64,000 nt of DNA, from contig NZ_CP135529.1 of the NCBI RefSeq assembly GCF_032401055.1, forward strand, positions 3,470,501 through 3,534,500. The letters are read 5' to 3'. Under the pieces are notes generated by a model, which did no database searches, was not told where the DNA came from, and worked only from the letters and a program-made list of their open reading frames with translations. This DNA comes from Tardiphaga sp. 709. Lineage in GTDB: Bacteria; Pseudomonadota; Alphaproteobacteria; Rhizobiales; Xanthobacteraceae. Position 1 is the stretch's first letter; every line of letters starts with the position of its first letter. Below, piece by piece: positions 1 to 8,171 of the stretch. The translations under genes and the position numbers were made by a program.

Positions 1-299
1 TCGGTACCGATCTTGAACGTGACCGTAAGTGAATAGGTACCATCGGCTGCGCTGTAGGACTGCATATAGAGCATGTCCTCGACGCCATTCACCTGCTGCT
101 CGATCGGCAGCGCCACCGTGTCGACGATGGTCTTGGCGCTGGCGCCGGGATAGCGCGTCGTCACCTGGACGGTCGGCGGCACCACGTCCGGATATTGTGC
201 GACTGCGAGGCCATAGAGCGAGACGCCGCCGATCAGGATCATCAGCAACGCGATGACATTGGACAGGACCGGCCGCTCGATGAAGAACTTCGAAATCAT
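1..299 (-). CDS. RND efflux pump inner-membrane subunit, HAE1/AcrB family (partial, N-terminus only)
   Basis: The reverse strand encodes an N-terminus beginning MISKFFIERPVLSNVIALLM, followed by a first transmembrane helix and the porter-domain start (YPDVVPPTVQVTTRYPGASA, then VEDMLYMQSYS). This is the hallmark start of proton-driven RND pumps, trimeric inner-membrane proteins that expel drugs or other hydrophobic compounds with an adaptor and an outer-membrane channel. About 99 codons are present and the gene runs off the left edge. It lies 8 bases downstream of the adaptor gene on the same strand, so the two form one operon. The substrate cannot be told from this fragment. Confidence 0.93.
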   Translation of the reverse strand, partial: MISKFFIERPVLSNVIALLMILIGGVSLYGLAVAQYPDVVPPTVQVTTRYPGASAKTIVDTVALPIEQQVNGVEDMLYMQSYSAADGTYSLTVTFKIGT

Positions 300-307
300 G
301 GCCTGTC

Positions 308-1507
308 CTATTTGGTCGGGGTCGGCGCTTCGATCTTTCTCAGTTGCGGATCGACCTTCTGCCCCGGAATGGCACGCAGCAGGCCTGCAATGACGACGCG
401 ATCATCCGGCTTCAGACCGCTTTCAATTACGCGAAGCTCACCTTCCAGCGGGCCGGTGACGACCTTGCGCTGCTCGATGACATTGTCGCCATTAACGACC
501 AGCACATAACGCCCGGCCTGATCGCTGCCGAGCGATACATCCGGCACCAGCAGGGCGTTGTCCTGCTGTTCGATAGGCACGCGCACGCGAACATAAAAAC
601 CCGGCAACAGGATGCGATCCGGATTTGGCAGAACACCTCGCACCGGCAGCGTACCCGTCGACTGGTTGATGGTCGGCGAGATGTAGTCGATCTGGCCCTT
701 GTGCGGAAAACCATTCTCGGTCTGCAGTCCGATCTCGATCGGCAGCTGCCTGAGATCGTTCACCGTCAGCCCGCGTCGCCGGGCTTCATCCCGGATGCGC
801 AGAACGTCCTGTTCGTTGACGTTGAAATTCACATAAATCGGATCGAGCTGCACGATCGTCGCAAGCTGGGTCGGCGACGCCACACCGACCAGTTCGCCAA
901 CCGACACCAGATGTGCGCTGACGATGCCGTCAAACGGCGCAATGACATTCGTATAGCCGTAATTGACGGCCGCGATCTTGGTGTTGACTTGCGCCTGCTG
1001 CAGATTGGCTTGTGAATTCTCTCGTGTCGCCGTCGACTGCTCGAGCGTTGACTGCGCAACAACCTGGCGGGATACGAGGTCCGACTGGCGTTTGAAATCC
1101 GCTTCCGCCTGCTTTGCAGACGCCTGCGCACCGGCTTCCGCAGCCTGCGCCTGTTCCAGCTTCAACTGGTATGTCTCCGGCTCGATCGTGAACAGCGTGG
1201 TGCCTTGCTTGACGAAGGAGCCATCCTGATAGTTGATCGACTGCAGAACGCCCTGAACGCGCGCCACGAGATCGACATTCTTGATCGGTGCTGTATTGCC
1301 TGTCGCTTCGAGAAAGCGCGTGATGCCGCGCTGCACAGGGACCGCCACCTCAACTTTCGGCGGCGGTGGCTGCACGAAAGTGTTTTGCTCGCAGGCACTT
1401 AAAAAGAGACTCGCCAGCGCGATGCTTGAAACACGCATGACCGTGACATGCTGCAGCTGCTCAATGCGGGTTTTCGGTCCAGATGAACAGGCGCGCACAA
1501 ATCGCAT
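308..1507 (-). CDS. RND efflux periplasmic adaptor lipoprotein (membrane fusion protein, AcrA/MexA family)
   Basis: A 399-residue adaptor that would bridge the RND pump encoded just downstream to an outer-membrane channel. It carries a lipobox (LFLSAC, then EQNTF) at about residues 35-40, predicting a lipid-anchored periplasmic protein. Next come a split lipoyl/barrel-sandwich domain (VDLVARVQGVLQSINYQDGS; later VIAPFDGIVSAHLVSVGELV), a coiled-coil hairpin rich in Gln/Ala at about 120-180, and a beta-barrel with membrane-proximal domain ending near VIAGLLRAIPGQKV. The start at 1507 has a strong ribosome site (GAGGCAGGACA directly upstream). An internal ATG at 1438 (MRVSSIALASLFLSAC) would give a more ordinary signal peptide but has a weak ribosome site, so the true start is uncertain. 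Operon with the pump gene. Confidence 0.93.
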   Translation of the reverse strand: MRFVRACSSGPKTRIEQLQHVTVMRVSSIALASLFLSACEQNTFVQPPPPKVEVAVPVQRGITRFLEATGNTAPIKNVDLVARVQGVLQSINYQDGSFVKQGTTLFTIEPETYQLKLEQAQAAEAGAQASAKQAEADFKRQSDLVSRQVVAQSTLEQSTATRENSQANLQQAQVNTKIAAVNYGYTNVIAPFDGIVSAHLVSVGELVGVASPTQLATIVQLDPIYVNFNVNEQDVLRIRDEARRRGLTVNDLRQLPIEIGLQTENGFPHKGQIDYISPTINQSTGTLPVRGVLPNPDRILLPGFYVRVRVPIEQQDNALLVPDVSLGSDQAGRYVLVVNGDNVIEQRKVVTGPLEGELRVIESGLKPDDRVVIAGLLRAIPGQKVDPQLRKIEAPTPTK

Positions 1508-1720
1508 TGTCCTGCCTCAATCAAAAGACTCTCAAAAAAATCCTTGGCCAAAAACGACAGCCGCCCGCATCAATAGCAACAATCCACTTGTAGTGAAACC
1601 GAAACCGTAAAATGATGTCGGACCGAAGTTGTTTTGCGAATGCCTTTCAGAACTCACGCTTCTTGAAGATTTTACGCAGTTGCCCTGAATAACCGGGCGG
1701 TAGCAACGAGGATTTCAGCG

Positions 1721-2353
1721 ATGAATTTCATGTTCGGCTTGGCCGCGCGATATCGCGTATCGATGGCTACTATCATTCTAATCGCAATCGCGAGCCCCAC
1801 CTTTGCGCAAGCGCCGAGCCAGGCGCAGCGTGACGCGATCAAGACGCAGTGTCGCTCGGATTACATCGCGCATTGCTCAAGCGTTCCTCCTGGTGGAGAA
1901 GCCTCGCTGCAATGCCTGCAAAAGAACATGGCTAGTCTTTCTGCGGGATGTGCGGGCGCGGTGCGCGCAGTTCAGGCGCCAACTGCGGCACCGAAGGCCA
2001 CCGCGCCAACGCCTGCTGCAGCGCCCAAGACAGAAGCAACACCACCGGCTACCAAGCCCGCGCCCGCCACTGCCGCACCAAAGGCGGCAGTGAAAAGCAC
2101 AGCCCCGCCACCTGCTGCGGCAGCCACAACCGCGGCGCCTGCCGCCGCCGCTGCTCCTGCAGCCATCGTGCTGCGGCCGATGCGGCCACGCGAAGAATTG
2201 CTCGTGATGAGATCAGCATGCGGCGGCGACATCAGATCGCTCTGCGGCGGCATAGCGCCTGGTGGCGGCCGCATCGTACAATGCCTGGCCAGCAACAGCG
2301 CATCGCTCTCGCCGGCTTGCACCAGCGTTCTTGCGCCATTCGCTCAACGATGA
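1721..2353 (+). CDS. Exported protein with two cysteine-rich repeats and an Ala/Pro-rich linker
   Basis: A 210-residue protein with a signal peptide ending near ASPTFAQA. Two similar modules of about 38 residues follow, one near residues 43-80 (CRSDYIAHCSSVPPGGEASL, then CLQKN and GCAG) and one at the C-terminus (CGGDIRSLCGGIAPGGGRIV, then CLASN and ACTS). Both share the spacing C-x7-C-x7-PGG...-QCL...-LS-x2-C, resembling the Cys-rich repeat of Golgi/FGF-receptor-like proteins found in many rhizobial secreted proteins. A low-complexity Ala/Pro/Lys/Thr linker of about 90 residues separates them. Four cysteines per module suggest two disulfides each in the periplasm. It has a good ribosome site (GAGGAT) and appears monocistronic. 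Function unknown. Confidence 0.8.
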   Translation: MNFMFGLAARYRVSMATIILIAIASPTFAQAPSQAQRDAIKTQCRSDYIAHCSSVPPGGEASLQCLQKNMASLSAGCAGAVRAVQAPTAAPKATAPTPAAAPKTEATPPATKPAPATAAPKAAVKSTAPPPAAAATTAAPAAAAAPAAIVLRPMRPREELLVMRSACGGDIRSLCGGIAPGGGRIVQCLASNSASLSPACTSVLAPFAQR

Positions 2354-2380
2354 ACACGATGCGCCCGGCAATAGGCGGGA

Positions 2381-2737
2381 TCACTCTCCACGGAAGGCCA
2401 AAATCAACTGGATCAACCGGACAGACAGAATGACGTAACAGAGCGACATGATGATCTGAAGCGCCACGTGCCATTCCAACTTTGCGAGCTTGTAGAGGCC
2501 ATCGAGGAAATTCAGCAGCAACAAAACAATTCCGAACAGCATGACGCCGCGGCCGACAAGACCGTGGCGCAAATATCCAAACAGGACGATCAAGGGCTCA
2601 TTGCTCGACACATGCGCCCCGGCCGAGATGATCAAAGTGCCGATCACCATCTTTTCGACGTGACTGAATATTTCCTTTGAGGCGGGCTCAATATGTCGAC
2701 CGTGAAAAGTAAGCCACCTGGTTCTGAAATCCGACAT
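2381..2737 (-). CDS. Small integral membrane protein of unknown function (about 118 aa)
   Basis: The chosen start (MSDFRTRWLTFHG) follows a clear AGGAGAA ribosome site; an upstream in-frame start lacks one. The protein has a polar N-terminus of about 35 residues and then three hydrophobic stretches: MVIGTLIISAGAHV, VMLFGIVLLLLNFLDGLY and IIMSLCYVILSVRLIQLILA. This predicts a three-helix inner-membrane protein. The length and LLNFLDGLYKL-type helices loosely resemble PsiE-like small membrane proteins, but I cannot assign a family. It converges on the Cys-rich repeat gene with only 27 bases between the stops. Confidence 0.65.
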   Translation of the reverse strand: MSDFRTRWLTFHGRHIEPASKEIFSHVEKMVIGTLIISAGAHVSSNEPLIVLFGYLRHGLVGRGVMLFGIVLLLLNFLDGLYKLAKLEWHVALQIIMSLCYVILSVRLIQLILAFRGE

Positions 2738-3014
2738 GCTTTCTCCTGTTGGGATCAACACCGGGCGAAATCATCACATCGCATGTTTCTGGTCGGCAAG
2801 GATTTGTATTTACGAGATTGAATAAAAGTTCTGTCGGATCGAGACGCAAGGCGGCGTCGCAAGATTTCTCATTGACCACTCAGCCTTTGCGTCTCCTGCG
2901 AACTACTCTTTGCGCGTGAAGCCACTTCTCATTTGATCGTTCTTAATTCCGCCTACTGAAGCCCACGAACCTTTCTTCGTTTGTTTTGCCAACCAACACA
3001 GCCGGGAGATCACC

Positions 3015-3227
3015 ATGCGTACTTTCTTGATGATGGTTGCAGCCGTTCTCGCATTCGGCACGACGATGACGTTTGAAGCCACCGACGCCAACGCCGTCGT
3101 CTGCGCACGCGGCGTTTACCGTGCCGGCTGCGCCGGCTATCGTGGCGCCGCGGTGGTGCGCCGCCCGGTGGCGGTCGCGTGCCGCACCGTCTGGGTCAAT
3201 GGCGTACGCGTACGTCGCTGCTACTGA
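3015..3227 (+). CDS. Small secreted Cys/Arg-rich protein (70 aa)
   Basis: The product has a typical signal peptide (MRTFLMMVAAVLAFGTTMTF..., cleavage after ATDANA). The mature peptide of about 44 residues is rich in Val, Arg, Gly and Cys, with VVCARGVYRAGCAGYRGAAV, then VACRTVWVNGVRVRRCY at the end. Four cysteines could form two disulfides. Small exported proteins with a VCARGxYRAGCxGxxGA core are frequent, and often multi-copy, in Bradyrhizobium relatives; none has a role I know of. The ribosome site GGGAGAT precedes the ATG. It is followed by a hairpin and faces the convergent gabD. Confidence 0.7.
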   Translation: MRTFLMMVAAVLAFGTTMTFEATDANAVVCARGVYRAGCAGYRGAAVVRRPVAVACRTVWVNGVRVRRCY

Positions 3228-3257
3228 GCGACGCTGGCTCGGCCAGCCCAAATGCAA

Positions 3258-3302
3258 ATGCCCGGCACATCTAGCGAAGCTTGCTTCGCGCTGGCCGGGC
3301 AT
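3258..3302. repeat. Palindromic intergenic element / bidirectional terminator-like hairpin
   Basis: Outer arms ATGCCCGGC (3258-3266) and GCCGGGCAT (3294-3302) pair perfectly, and inner arms GCGAAGC and GCTTCGC also pair. The element sits between the convergent small secreted protein and gabD, where a terminator is expected. The outer arm with the adjacent GACG recalls the ATGCCCGGCCATGACGA-type repeats scattered in Bradyrhizobium-group genomes. Confidence 0.6.
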
Positions 3303-3340
3303 GACGCATAATGAATTTTAATTGGGTCGGAGGTGACGCC

Positions 3341-4831
3341 TCAGATCCCTGACATCATGATGTATTTGATCTCAACATATTCTTCCATGCCGTGATGCGA
3401 GCCTTCGCGGCCCAAACCCGACTCCTTCACACCACCGAACGGAGCGACTTCGGTGGTGATGAGGCCGGTATTAACGCCGACCATGCCGGACTCCAGCGCT
3501 TCCGCAACACGCCAGACACGGCCAAGATCACGCGAATAGAAGTACGATGCCAGACCGAACGGCGAGGCGTTGCACATGGCGATGACGTCGGCTTCGTCCT
3601 TGAAACGGAACACCGGCGCCAGCGGGCCGAAGGTTTCTTCCTGCGAGACCAGCGCATCCGGCTTCACATTGGCGAGCACCGTCGGCTCGAAGAACGTACC
3701 ACCGAGCGCATGGCGCTTGCCGCCGGTGACGATCCTTGCGCCGCCCTTCACGGCATCAGCGATGTGACGCTCGACTTTCTCGATCGCCTTTTCGTTGATC
3801 AGCGGGCCTTGGGTGATGCCTTGCTCGGTGCCGTCGCCGACCTTCATGGCCGCAACCTTCTTCGCCAGCTTCTCGACGAACCGATCGTAGATGGCGTCCT
3901 GAGCGTAGAGGCGATTGGCGCAGACACAGGTCTGGCCCATGTTGCGATACTTCGACACGATCGCGCCTTCGACGGCGGCGTCGATGTCGGCATCGTCGAA
4001 CACCACGAAGGGCGCATTGCCGCCGAGTTCAAGGCCGAGCTTCTTCACGCCGACCGAAGCCTGCTTGTAGAGGATCTTGCCGACATTGGTGGAGCCGGTG
4101 AAGCCGACGAAACGCACCGCAGGATGTTCGCAGAGCACGAGGCCGATCGCCGATGCGTCGCCGGTGATGATGTTCAGCACACCCTTCGGCACGCCGGCAC
4201 GCTCGGCGAGTTCAGCCAGCGCGAGCGCCGACAGCGGCGTCTCGTTGGCAGGCTTGATCACCACGGTGCAACCGGCGGCCAGCGCCGGTGACACCTTGCG
4301 GGTGATCATCGAGTTCGGGAAATTCCACGGCGTGATCGCGCCGCAAACGCCGATCGGCTGCTTGATCGCCAACAGGCGTGCATCGGCACGCTGGGTCGGG
4401 ATGGTCTCGCCATAGACGCGGCGGGCTTCCTCAGCGAAGAATTCGATATAGGCGGCACCGATATCGACCTCGCCCAACGCTTCCGCCAGCGGCTTGCCCT
4501 GCTCGGTGGTCAGGATCAGCGCGAGATCCTCGCGGTTGGCGATGATCAGCTCGAACCACTTGCGCAGGATGTTGGAGCGCTGCTTGGCGGTGAACTTGGC
4601 CCAGGCCGGAAACGCCTTTTCGGCGGCCTCGACAGCCTGCGTCGTTTCCTTGGCGCCCATATTGGGCACCTTGGCAATTTCAATCTCATTGACCGGATTG
4701 GTCACCGAGGTCTCGCCGGTGCCGACCCAAGCGCCGTCGATATAGCACTTGTCGCGCAGCAGCGAGGGGTCCTTGAGGCGGTCGCGCAGCGAAGGGGCGG
4801 TGGACTGGCGTGCGGCTGAGGTCGGTGACAT
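3341..4831 (-). CDS. gabD: Succinate-semialdehyde dehydrogenase, NAD(P)+ dependent
   Basis: A 496-residue aldehyde dehydrogenase that oxidises succinate semialdehyde to succinate, the last step of the GABA shunt into the TCA cycle. The cofactor and active-site motifs are present: TPWNFP at about 168, FTGSTNVG at about 244, the general base Glu268 in LELGGN and the nucleophile Cys302 in GQTCVCANR. The neighbouring second Cys (TCVC) is characteristic of GabD. The C-terminal PFGGVKESGLGREGS motif is intact, and the length is normal for GabD. The start is supported by AGGAGAA. It stands alone, with no gabT nearby. Other semialdehydes such as glutarate semialdehyde remain possible substrates. Confidence 0.93.
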   Translation of the reverse strand: MSPTSAARQSTAPSLRDRLKDPSLLRDKCYIDGAWVGTGETSVTNPVNEIEIAKVPNMGAKETTQAVEAAEKAFPAWAKFTAKQRSNILRKWFELIIANREDLALILTTEQGKPLAEALGEVDIGAAYIEFFAEEARRVYGETIPTQRADARLLAIKQPIGVCGAITPWNFPNSMITRKVSPALAAGCTVVIKPANETPLSALALAELAERAGVPKGVLNIITGDASAIGLVLCEHPAVRFVGFTGSTNVGKILYKQASVGVKKLGLELGGNAPFVVFDDADIDAAVEGAIVSKYRNMGQTCVCANRLYAQDAIYDRFVEKLAKKVAAMKVGDGTEQGITQGPLINEKAIEKVERHIADAVKGGARIVTGGKRHALGGTFFEPTVLANVKPDALVSQEETFGPLAPVFRFKDEADVIAMCNASPFGLASYFYSRDLGRVWRVAEALESGMVGVNTGLITTEVAPFGGVKESGLGREGSHHGMEEYVEIKYIMMSGI

Positions 4832-4985
4832 GGGCGGTTCTCCTGCGGAAAGTGTCGCGAACGTATAGCCGCGGACTTGTAGAGGAGTATAGGCCCGAAA
4901 GCGCCCCTTGGCGGCGAATGGCAGCTATCGCCCGCAGGGGTATTTAACGCCCGAATTCAACAGTCGCAGAACGCCGCAAGCCCGA

Positions 4986-5315
4986 TCAGGCCGCGCCGCG
5001 CATATAGGTCTCGCGCCGGTCGATCATGCGCTCGAAAGCGATGCGGGCGTTGGCACGGGTGGTCGTGGAGAACGTGCGGTATTCCAGCTCCGGCAGCATC
5101 GCTGCGTCGCTGCGACCGAACCAGGAAATAAACGATTTGGGCGGGGCCGAAATCTTCGCCAGCGCCTGCGCCAGATTTTCAGCCGCATCGAAAGCGAACA
5201 GGGCGCCGGTCTGCGCCACGCGAACTTCGAAAATTCCTGGACCGATCGGGGCCTCGATGCTCTCGCCACGGGAAGCGCGGGGATAATGTTTCCAGTCGGT
5301 CCAGTTCGCGATCAT
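4986..5315 (-). CDS. Conserved hypothetical protein (109 aa)
   Basis: A short soluble protein with no signal peptide or membrane segment. It opens MIANWTDWKHYPRASRGESI and then has a beta-rich core (GPGIFEVRVAQTGALFAFDA) and a basic helical C-terminus (ARIAFERMIDRRETYMRGAA). The ribosome site GGAGACAG lies just upstream of the ATG. The GPGIFEVR...TGALFAFD layout resembles small rhizobial hypotheticals that may act as ligand- or nucleic-acid-binding modules, but no catalytic motif is visible. It is transcribed away from the downstream esterase gene. Confidence 0.6.
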   Translation of the reverse strand: MIANWTDWKHYPRASRGESIEAPIGPGIFEVRVAQTGALFAFDAAENLAQALAKISAPPKSFISWFGRSDAAMLPELEYRTFSTTTRANARIAFERMIDRRETYMRGAA

Positions 5316-5385
5316 CGTCTGTCTCCGCAGCTGACACGCTGCATCAGGTACTCATGGTCTTACGGATTAGTGTCGGAAGGCGCTT

Positions 5386-5399
5386 TGACGTTCACGTCA
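5386..5399. promoter_or_regulatory. Perfect inverted repeat TGACGT-TC-ACGTCA followed by a T-run
   Basis: This 14-base palindrome lies in the divergent region between the 109-aa hypothetical (minus strand) and the esterase (plus strand) and is followed by six T residues. It could be a regulator site or part of a small terminator. The sequence does not decide between these. Confidence 0.3.
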
Positions 5400-5588
5400 T
5401 TTTTTGAACACAGCTGCGCCAATTTCGTTCCAGGGCGCGTTATACTCGCTCCCATGCCCGATATGGTTCCCCTCAAATGTTAAAACCAGCGCAAATGTAA
5501 TCACATCCGCGAGACCGACGACCTCGCGCCCAAGTTGAACGTCCGCGCCGGAAATCGGTAAGATCAAAGAAAATCGGAGAGGAAACGG

Positions 5589-6773
5589 ATGTCAGTTCAA
5601 GTCGAGATTGACCGGATTCTGCAGCAGGCCACCGAAACAGGTGCCATTCCCGGTGCTGTGGCGGTGGCTGCGACGCCGAGCGAGGTCATCTACCAGGGGG
5701 CGCTGGGCAAGCGTGACGCATCCAAAGATACCACCATGACACCAGACAGCGTGTTCTGGATCGCGTCCATGACTAAGGCGATTACGGCTGCTGCAGCGAT
5801 GCAGCTGGTGGAGCAGGGCAAATTGACGCTGGATGCACCGCTGGCGACCGTGCTTCGGGATCTCGCGGAGACGCAGGTGCTGGATGGTTTCGACAGCGAA
5901 GGCACTCCGAAACTACGTCCGCCGCGCCAACCGATCACCTTGCGGCATCTGCTGACCCACACCGCCGGCTTCTGTTACGACATGTGGAACGGCGACATGG
6001 TGCGCTATCTTGAGACAACCGGCATTCCGCCGTTTCGCTCCGGACTGAACGCCGCCATGAAGGTGCCGATCATGCGCGATCCCGGAACCCGCTGGGAGTA
6101 CGGCACCAATATCGACTTCGTCGGCAAGGTCGTCGAGGCCGTTAGCGGCGAACGCCTGGACGCCTATTTCCAGAACCATTTGCTGGCGCCACTTGAGATG
6201 ACCGACACCGCCTTCGTGATTGGCGGCGACCAGCGCAAGCGCCTTGTTGCCATGCACAGCCGCGGCGCCGACGGTGCACTGAGCCCGATCCCGTTCGAGA
6301 TCAAACAGGATCCGGAATTCTTCGCCGGTGGCGGGGGGCTCTATGGCACTGCCCCCGACTACATCAAGTTTACGCAAATGATGCTGAATAACGGGACCGG
6401 AAACGGCAATCGGATATTAAAGCCAGAGACCGTCGCGCTGATGAGCCAAAACCACATCGGCGAACTCAACATGACGCCGATGGCTTCAGCGGTACCGACC
6501 GCCAGTAACAATGTCGACTTCCTTCCGGGCATCGACAAGAAATACGGGCTCAGCTTCATGATCAATACGGCGCAGTCAGCCGAAGGCCGCAGCGCCGGCA
6601 GCCTTGCCTGGGCCGGACTCGCCAACACCTATTACTGGATAGATCCGGCGCGAGATATCACCGGCGTCATCATGATGCAGGTGCTGCCGTTTGCGGATTC
6701 GACTTGTTTAAAGGTGTTTTCGGATTTCGAACGCGCCGTTTATGCGGAGCTGCATGCGAAGAAGGCGGCGTGA
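5589..6773 (+). CDS. Serine hydrolase of the beta-lactamase / family VIII carboxylesterase type
   Basis: A 394-residue hydrolase with the class C beta-lactamase fold. The nucleophile motif SMTK is at residues 60-63 (FWIASMTKAI), and the Tyr motif WEYGTN is at about 169-174, matching the W-x-Y signature of family VIII esterases rather than the YxN of true AmpC enzymes. HLLTHTAGF, a hallmark of this family, is present near 120, and a Gly-rich GGGGLYGTAPDY precedes the C-terminal half. There is no signal peptide, which favours a cytoplasmic esterase acting on short esters over a periplasmic beta-lactamase. Ribosome site GAGAGGAA. It appears monocistronic and is followed by a repeat region. Confidence 0.88.
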   Translation: MSVQVEIDRILQQATETGAIPGAVAVAATPSEVIYQGALGKRDASKDTTMTPDSVFWIASMTKAITAAAAMQLVEQGKLTLDAPLATVLRDLAETQVLDGFDSEGTPKLRPPRQPITLRHLLTHTAGFCYDMWNGDMVRYLETTGIPPFRSGLNAAMKVPIMRDPGTRWEYGTNIDFVGKVVEAVSGERLDAYFQNHLLAPLEMTDTAFVIGGDQRKRLVAMHSRGADGALSPIPFEIKQDPEFFAGGGGLYGTAPDYIKFTQMMLNNGTGNGNRILKPETVALMSQNHIGELNMTPMASAVPTASNNVDFLPGIDKKYGLSFMINTAQSAEGRSAGSLAWAGLANTYYWIDPARDITGVIMMQVLPFADSTCLKVFSDFERAVYAELHAKKAA

Positions 6774-6783
6774 GGCGGCGCCT

Positions 6784-6985
6784 GCTCCCTCCCTCAAGCG
6801 GCGTAGCCGCGCAGTGGGGTCTGGCGGACGAATTCGTCCGCCATGGGTGGCGCGTTTGAGAGCGCAGCGAACAAACGTGACGGGTGGGGCGCCACACGCA
6901 CGACTGTTCGTGGGGAGACACCCCCACCCGACCGGCCTATCGGCCGGCCACCCTCCCCACGCAAGAGCGGGGGAGGGATAGAAAG
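6784..6985. repeat. Mosaic palindromic intergenic repeat (MITE-like), about 200 bp
   Basis: The stretch between the esterase and the kinase gene is built of palindromes. There is a perfect 20-base palindrome GGCGGACGAATTCGTCCGCC at 6823-6842, a hairpin CCGGCC-TATC-GGCCGG at 6932-6947, and the near-symmetric GTGGGG-AGACA-CCCCCAC around 6911-6927. The whole is bounded by CCCTCCCTC on the left and GGGGGAGGGA on the right. Such GC-rich blocks are common between genes in Rhodopseudomonas/Bradyrhizobium relatives. No protein is convincingly encoded. Confidence 0.75.
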
Positions 6986-7009
6986 AGCCGCATCGTTCGA
7001 CAAATAAAC

Positions 7010-8011
7010 TTAAACCGGCAACCCGTTCTTGCCCGCCAGGTCCTTCAGCGAAACCTGGGGACGCGCGCCGATATGCTGGATGACCTCAGCGGCGGCCATC
7101 GCGCCGAGCTTGCCGGCATTCTCATACCCGGCGTTGCGCACCAGGCCGAACAGGAAGCCCGCCGCGAACAGATCGCCTGCACCGGTGGTATCGACGAGCT
7201 TCTCGATCTTGTGTGCAGGCACTGCAACGACGCCATCGCTCGATGTCACGACACAGCCCTTCTCGCTGCGGGTGACGACGCCGAGCTTGATGTCCTGGCC
7301 GAGCTGCTTGAGCGCCGCATCGAAATCCGTGGTTTCGTAAAGCGAGGTCAGTTCGGCCTCGTTCGCGAAGATGAGATCGACGGTGCCCGAACGCATCAGG
7401 TCGAGAAACTCGGCGCGATAACGACCAACGCAGAACGCGTCCGACAGCGTCAATGCGACCTGACGCTTGGCGTCATGGGCGATCTTCGAGGCCTTCACGA
7501 AGGCTTCCTTGGCGCTGGCGGGATCCCACAAATAACCTTCGAGATAGACGATCGACGAGGCCGCGACCGCAGCGGCGTCAATATCGTCGGGCGTCAGATC
7601 CTGCGCAGCACCGAGATAGGTGTTCATGGTGCGCTCGCCATCGGGCGTCACCAGGATGTAGGAACAGCCGGTGGCCGGACCGCCGGTGGCGGGTTTGGTG
7701 TCGAACGCAACGCCGGCCGCACGGATGTCGTGGGTATAGAGCGTGCCGATCTGGTCATCCTTGACCTTGCCGACATAGGCCGCGCGGGCGCCGAGGCTGG
7801 CGAGGCCGACGATGGTATTGGCGGCCGAACCGCCGGACATTTCGGTGGCAGGGCCCATCGCCTTGTAAATCGCGGTGGCGCGGGCTTCGTCGATCAGCGA
7901 CATACCGCCCTTGGTCATCTCATGCGCGGCGAGAAACTTGTCGTCGGCCTGCACCAGCACATCGAAAATCGCGTTGCCGATTCCGAGCACGTCATATTTT
8001 GCTGAGGTCAT
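7010..8011 (-). CDS. PfkB-family carbohydrate/nucleoside kinase (adenosine kinase-like)
   Basis: A 333-residue ribokinase-superfamily kinase that would phosphorylate a sugar or nucleoside hydroxyl with ATP. The N-terminal signature GGSAANTIVGLASLGARAAY (PfkB motif 1) and the C-terminal DTTGAGDLFAAGFLFGL are both intact; the latter holds the GAGD anion hole and catalytic Asp. The start MTSAKYDVLGIGNAIFDVLV fits orthologues, and longer upstream starts are unlikely. In Rhizobiales this locus is usually annotated as adenosine kinase or sugar kinase. The sequence supports the family but not the substrate. It is divergent from murJ. Confidence 0.87.
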   Translation of the reverse strand: MTSAKYDVLGIGNAIFDVLVQADDKFLAAHEMTKGGMSLIDEARATAIYKAMGPATEMSGGSAANTIVGLASLGARAAYVGKVKDDQIGTLYTHDIRAAGVAFDTKPATGGPATGCSYILVTPDGERTMNTYLGAAQDLTPDDIDAAAVAASSIVYLEGYLWDPASAKEAFVKASKIAHDAKRQVALTLSDAFCVGRYRAEFLDLMRSGTVDLIFANEAELTSLYETTDFDAALKQLGQDIKLGVVTRSEKGCVVTSSDGVVAVPAHKIEKLVDTTGAGDLFAAGFLFGLVRNAGYENAGKLGAMAAAEVIQHIGARPQVSLKDLAGKNGLPV

Positions 8012-8171
8012 TAAGAATATCCCGTTGCGGCAATTGCGATGAGGCTGAAAATCCGTTTCAACTCGTCTCGCGGTCGCCCAAGTTGAGCCGTCGGTAAAGG
8101 CCGGTTTGATGGCTGCAGCGACTATCACGTTCTGCCCCGCGCCAGCAAGGACAGCCCCTTACGATGGTTCT

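Noticed and set aside
5589-6773. Class C beta-lactamase (AmpC) as the identity of the serine hydrolase
   Set aside because: There is no signal peptide and the second motif is WxY-GTN rather than the YxN of AmpC; a family VIII esterase is a better fit.
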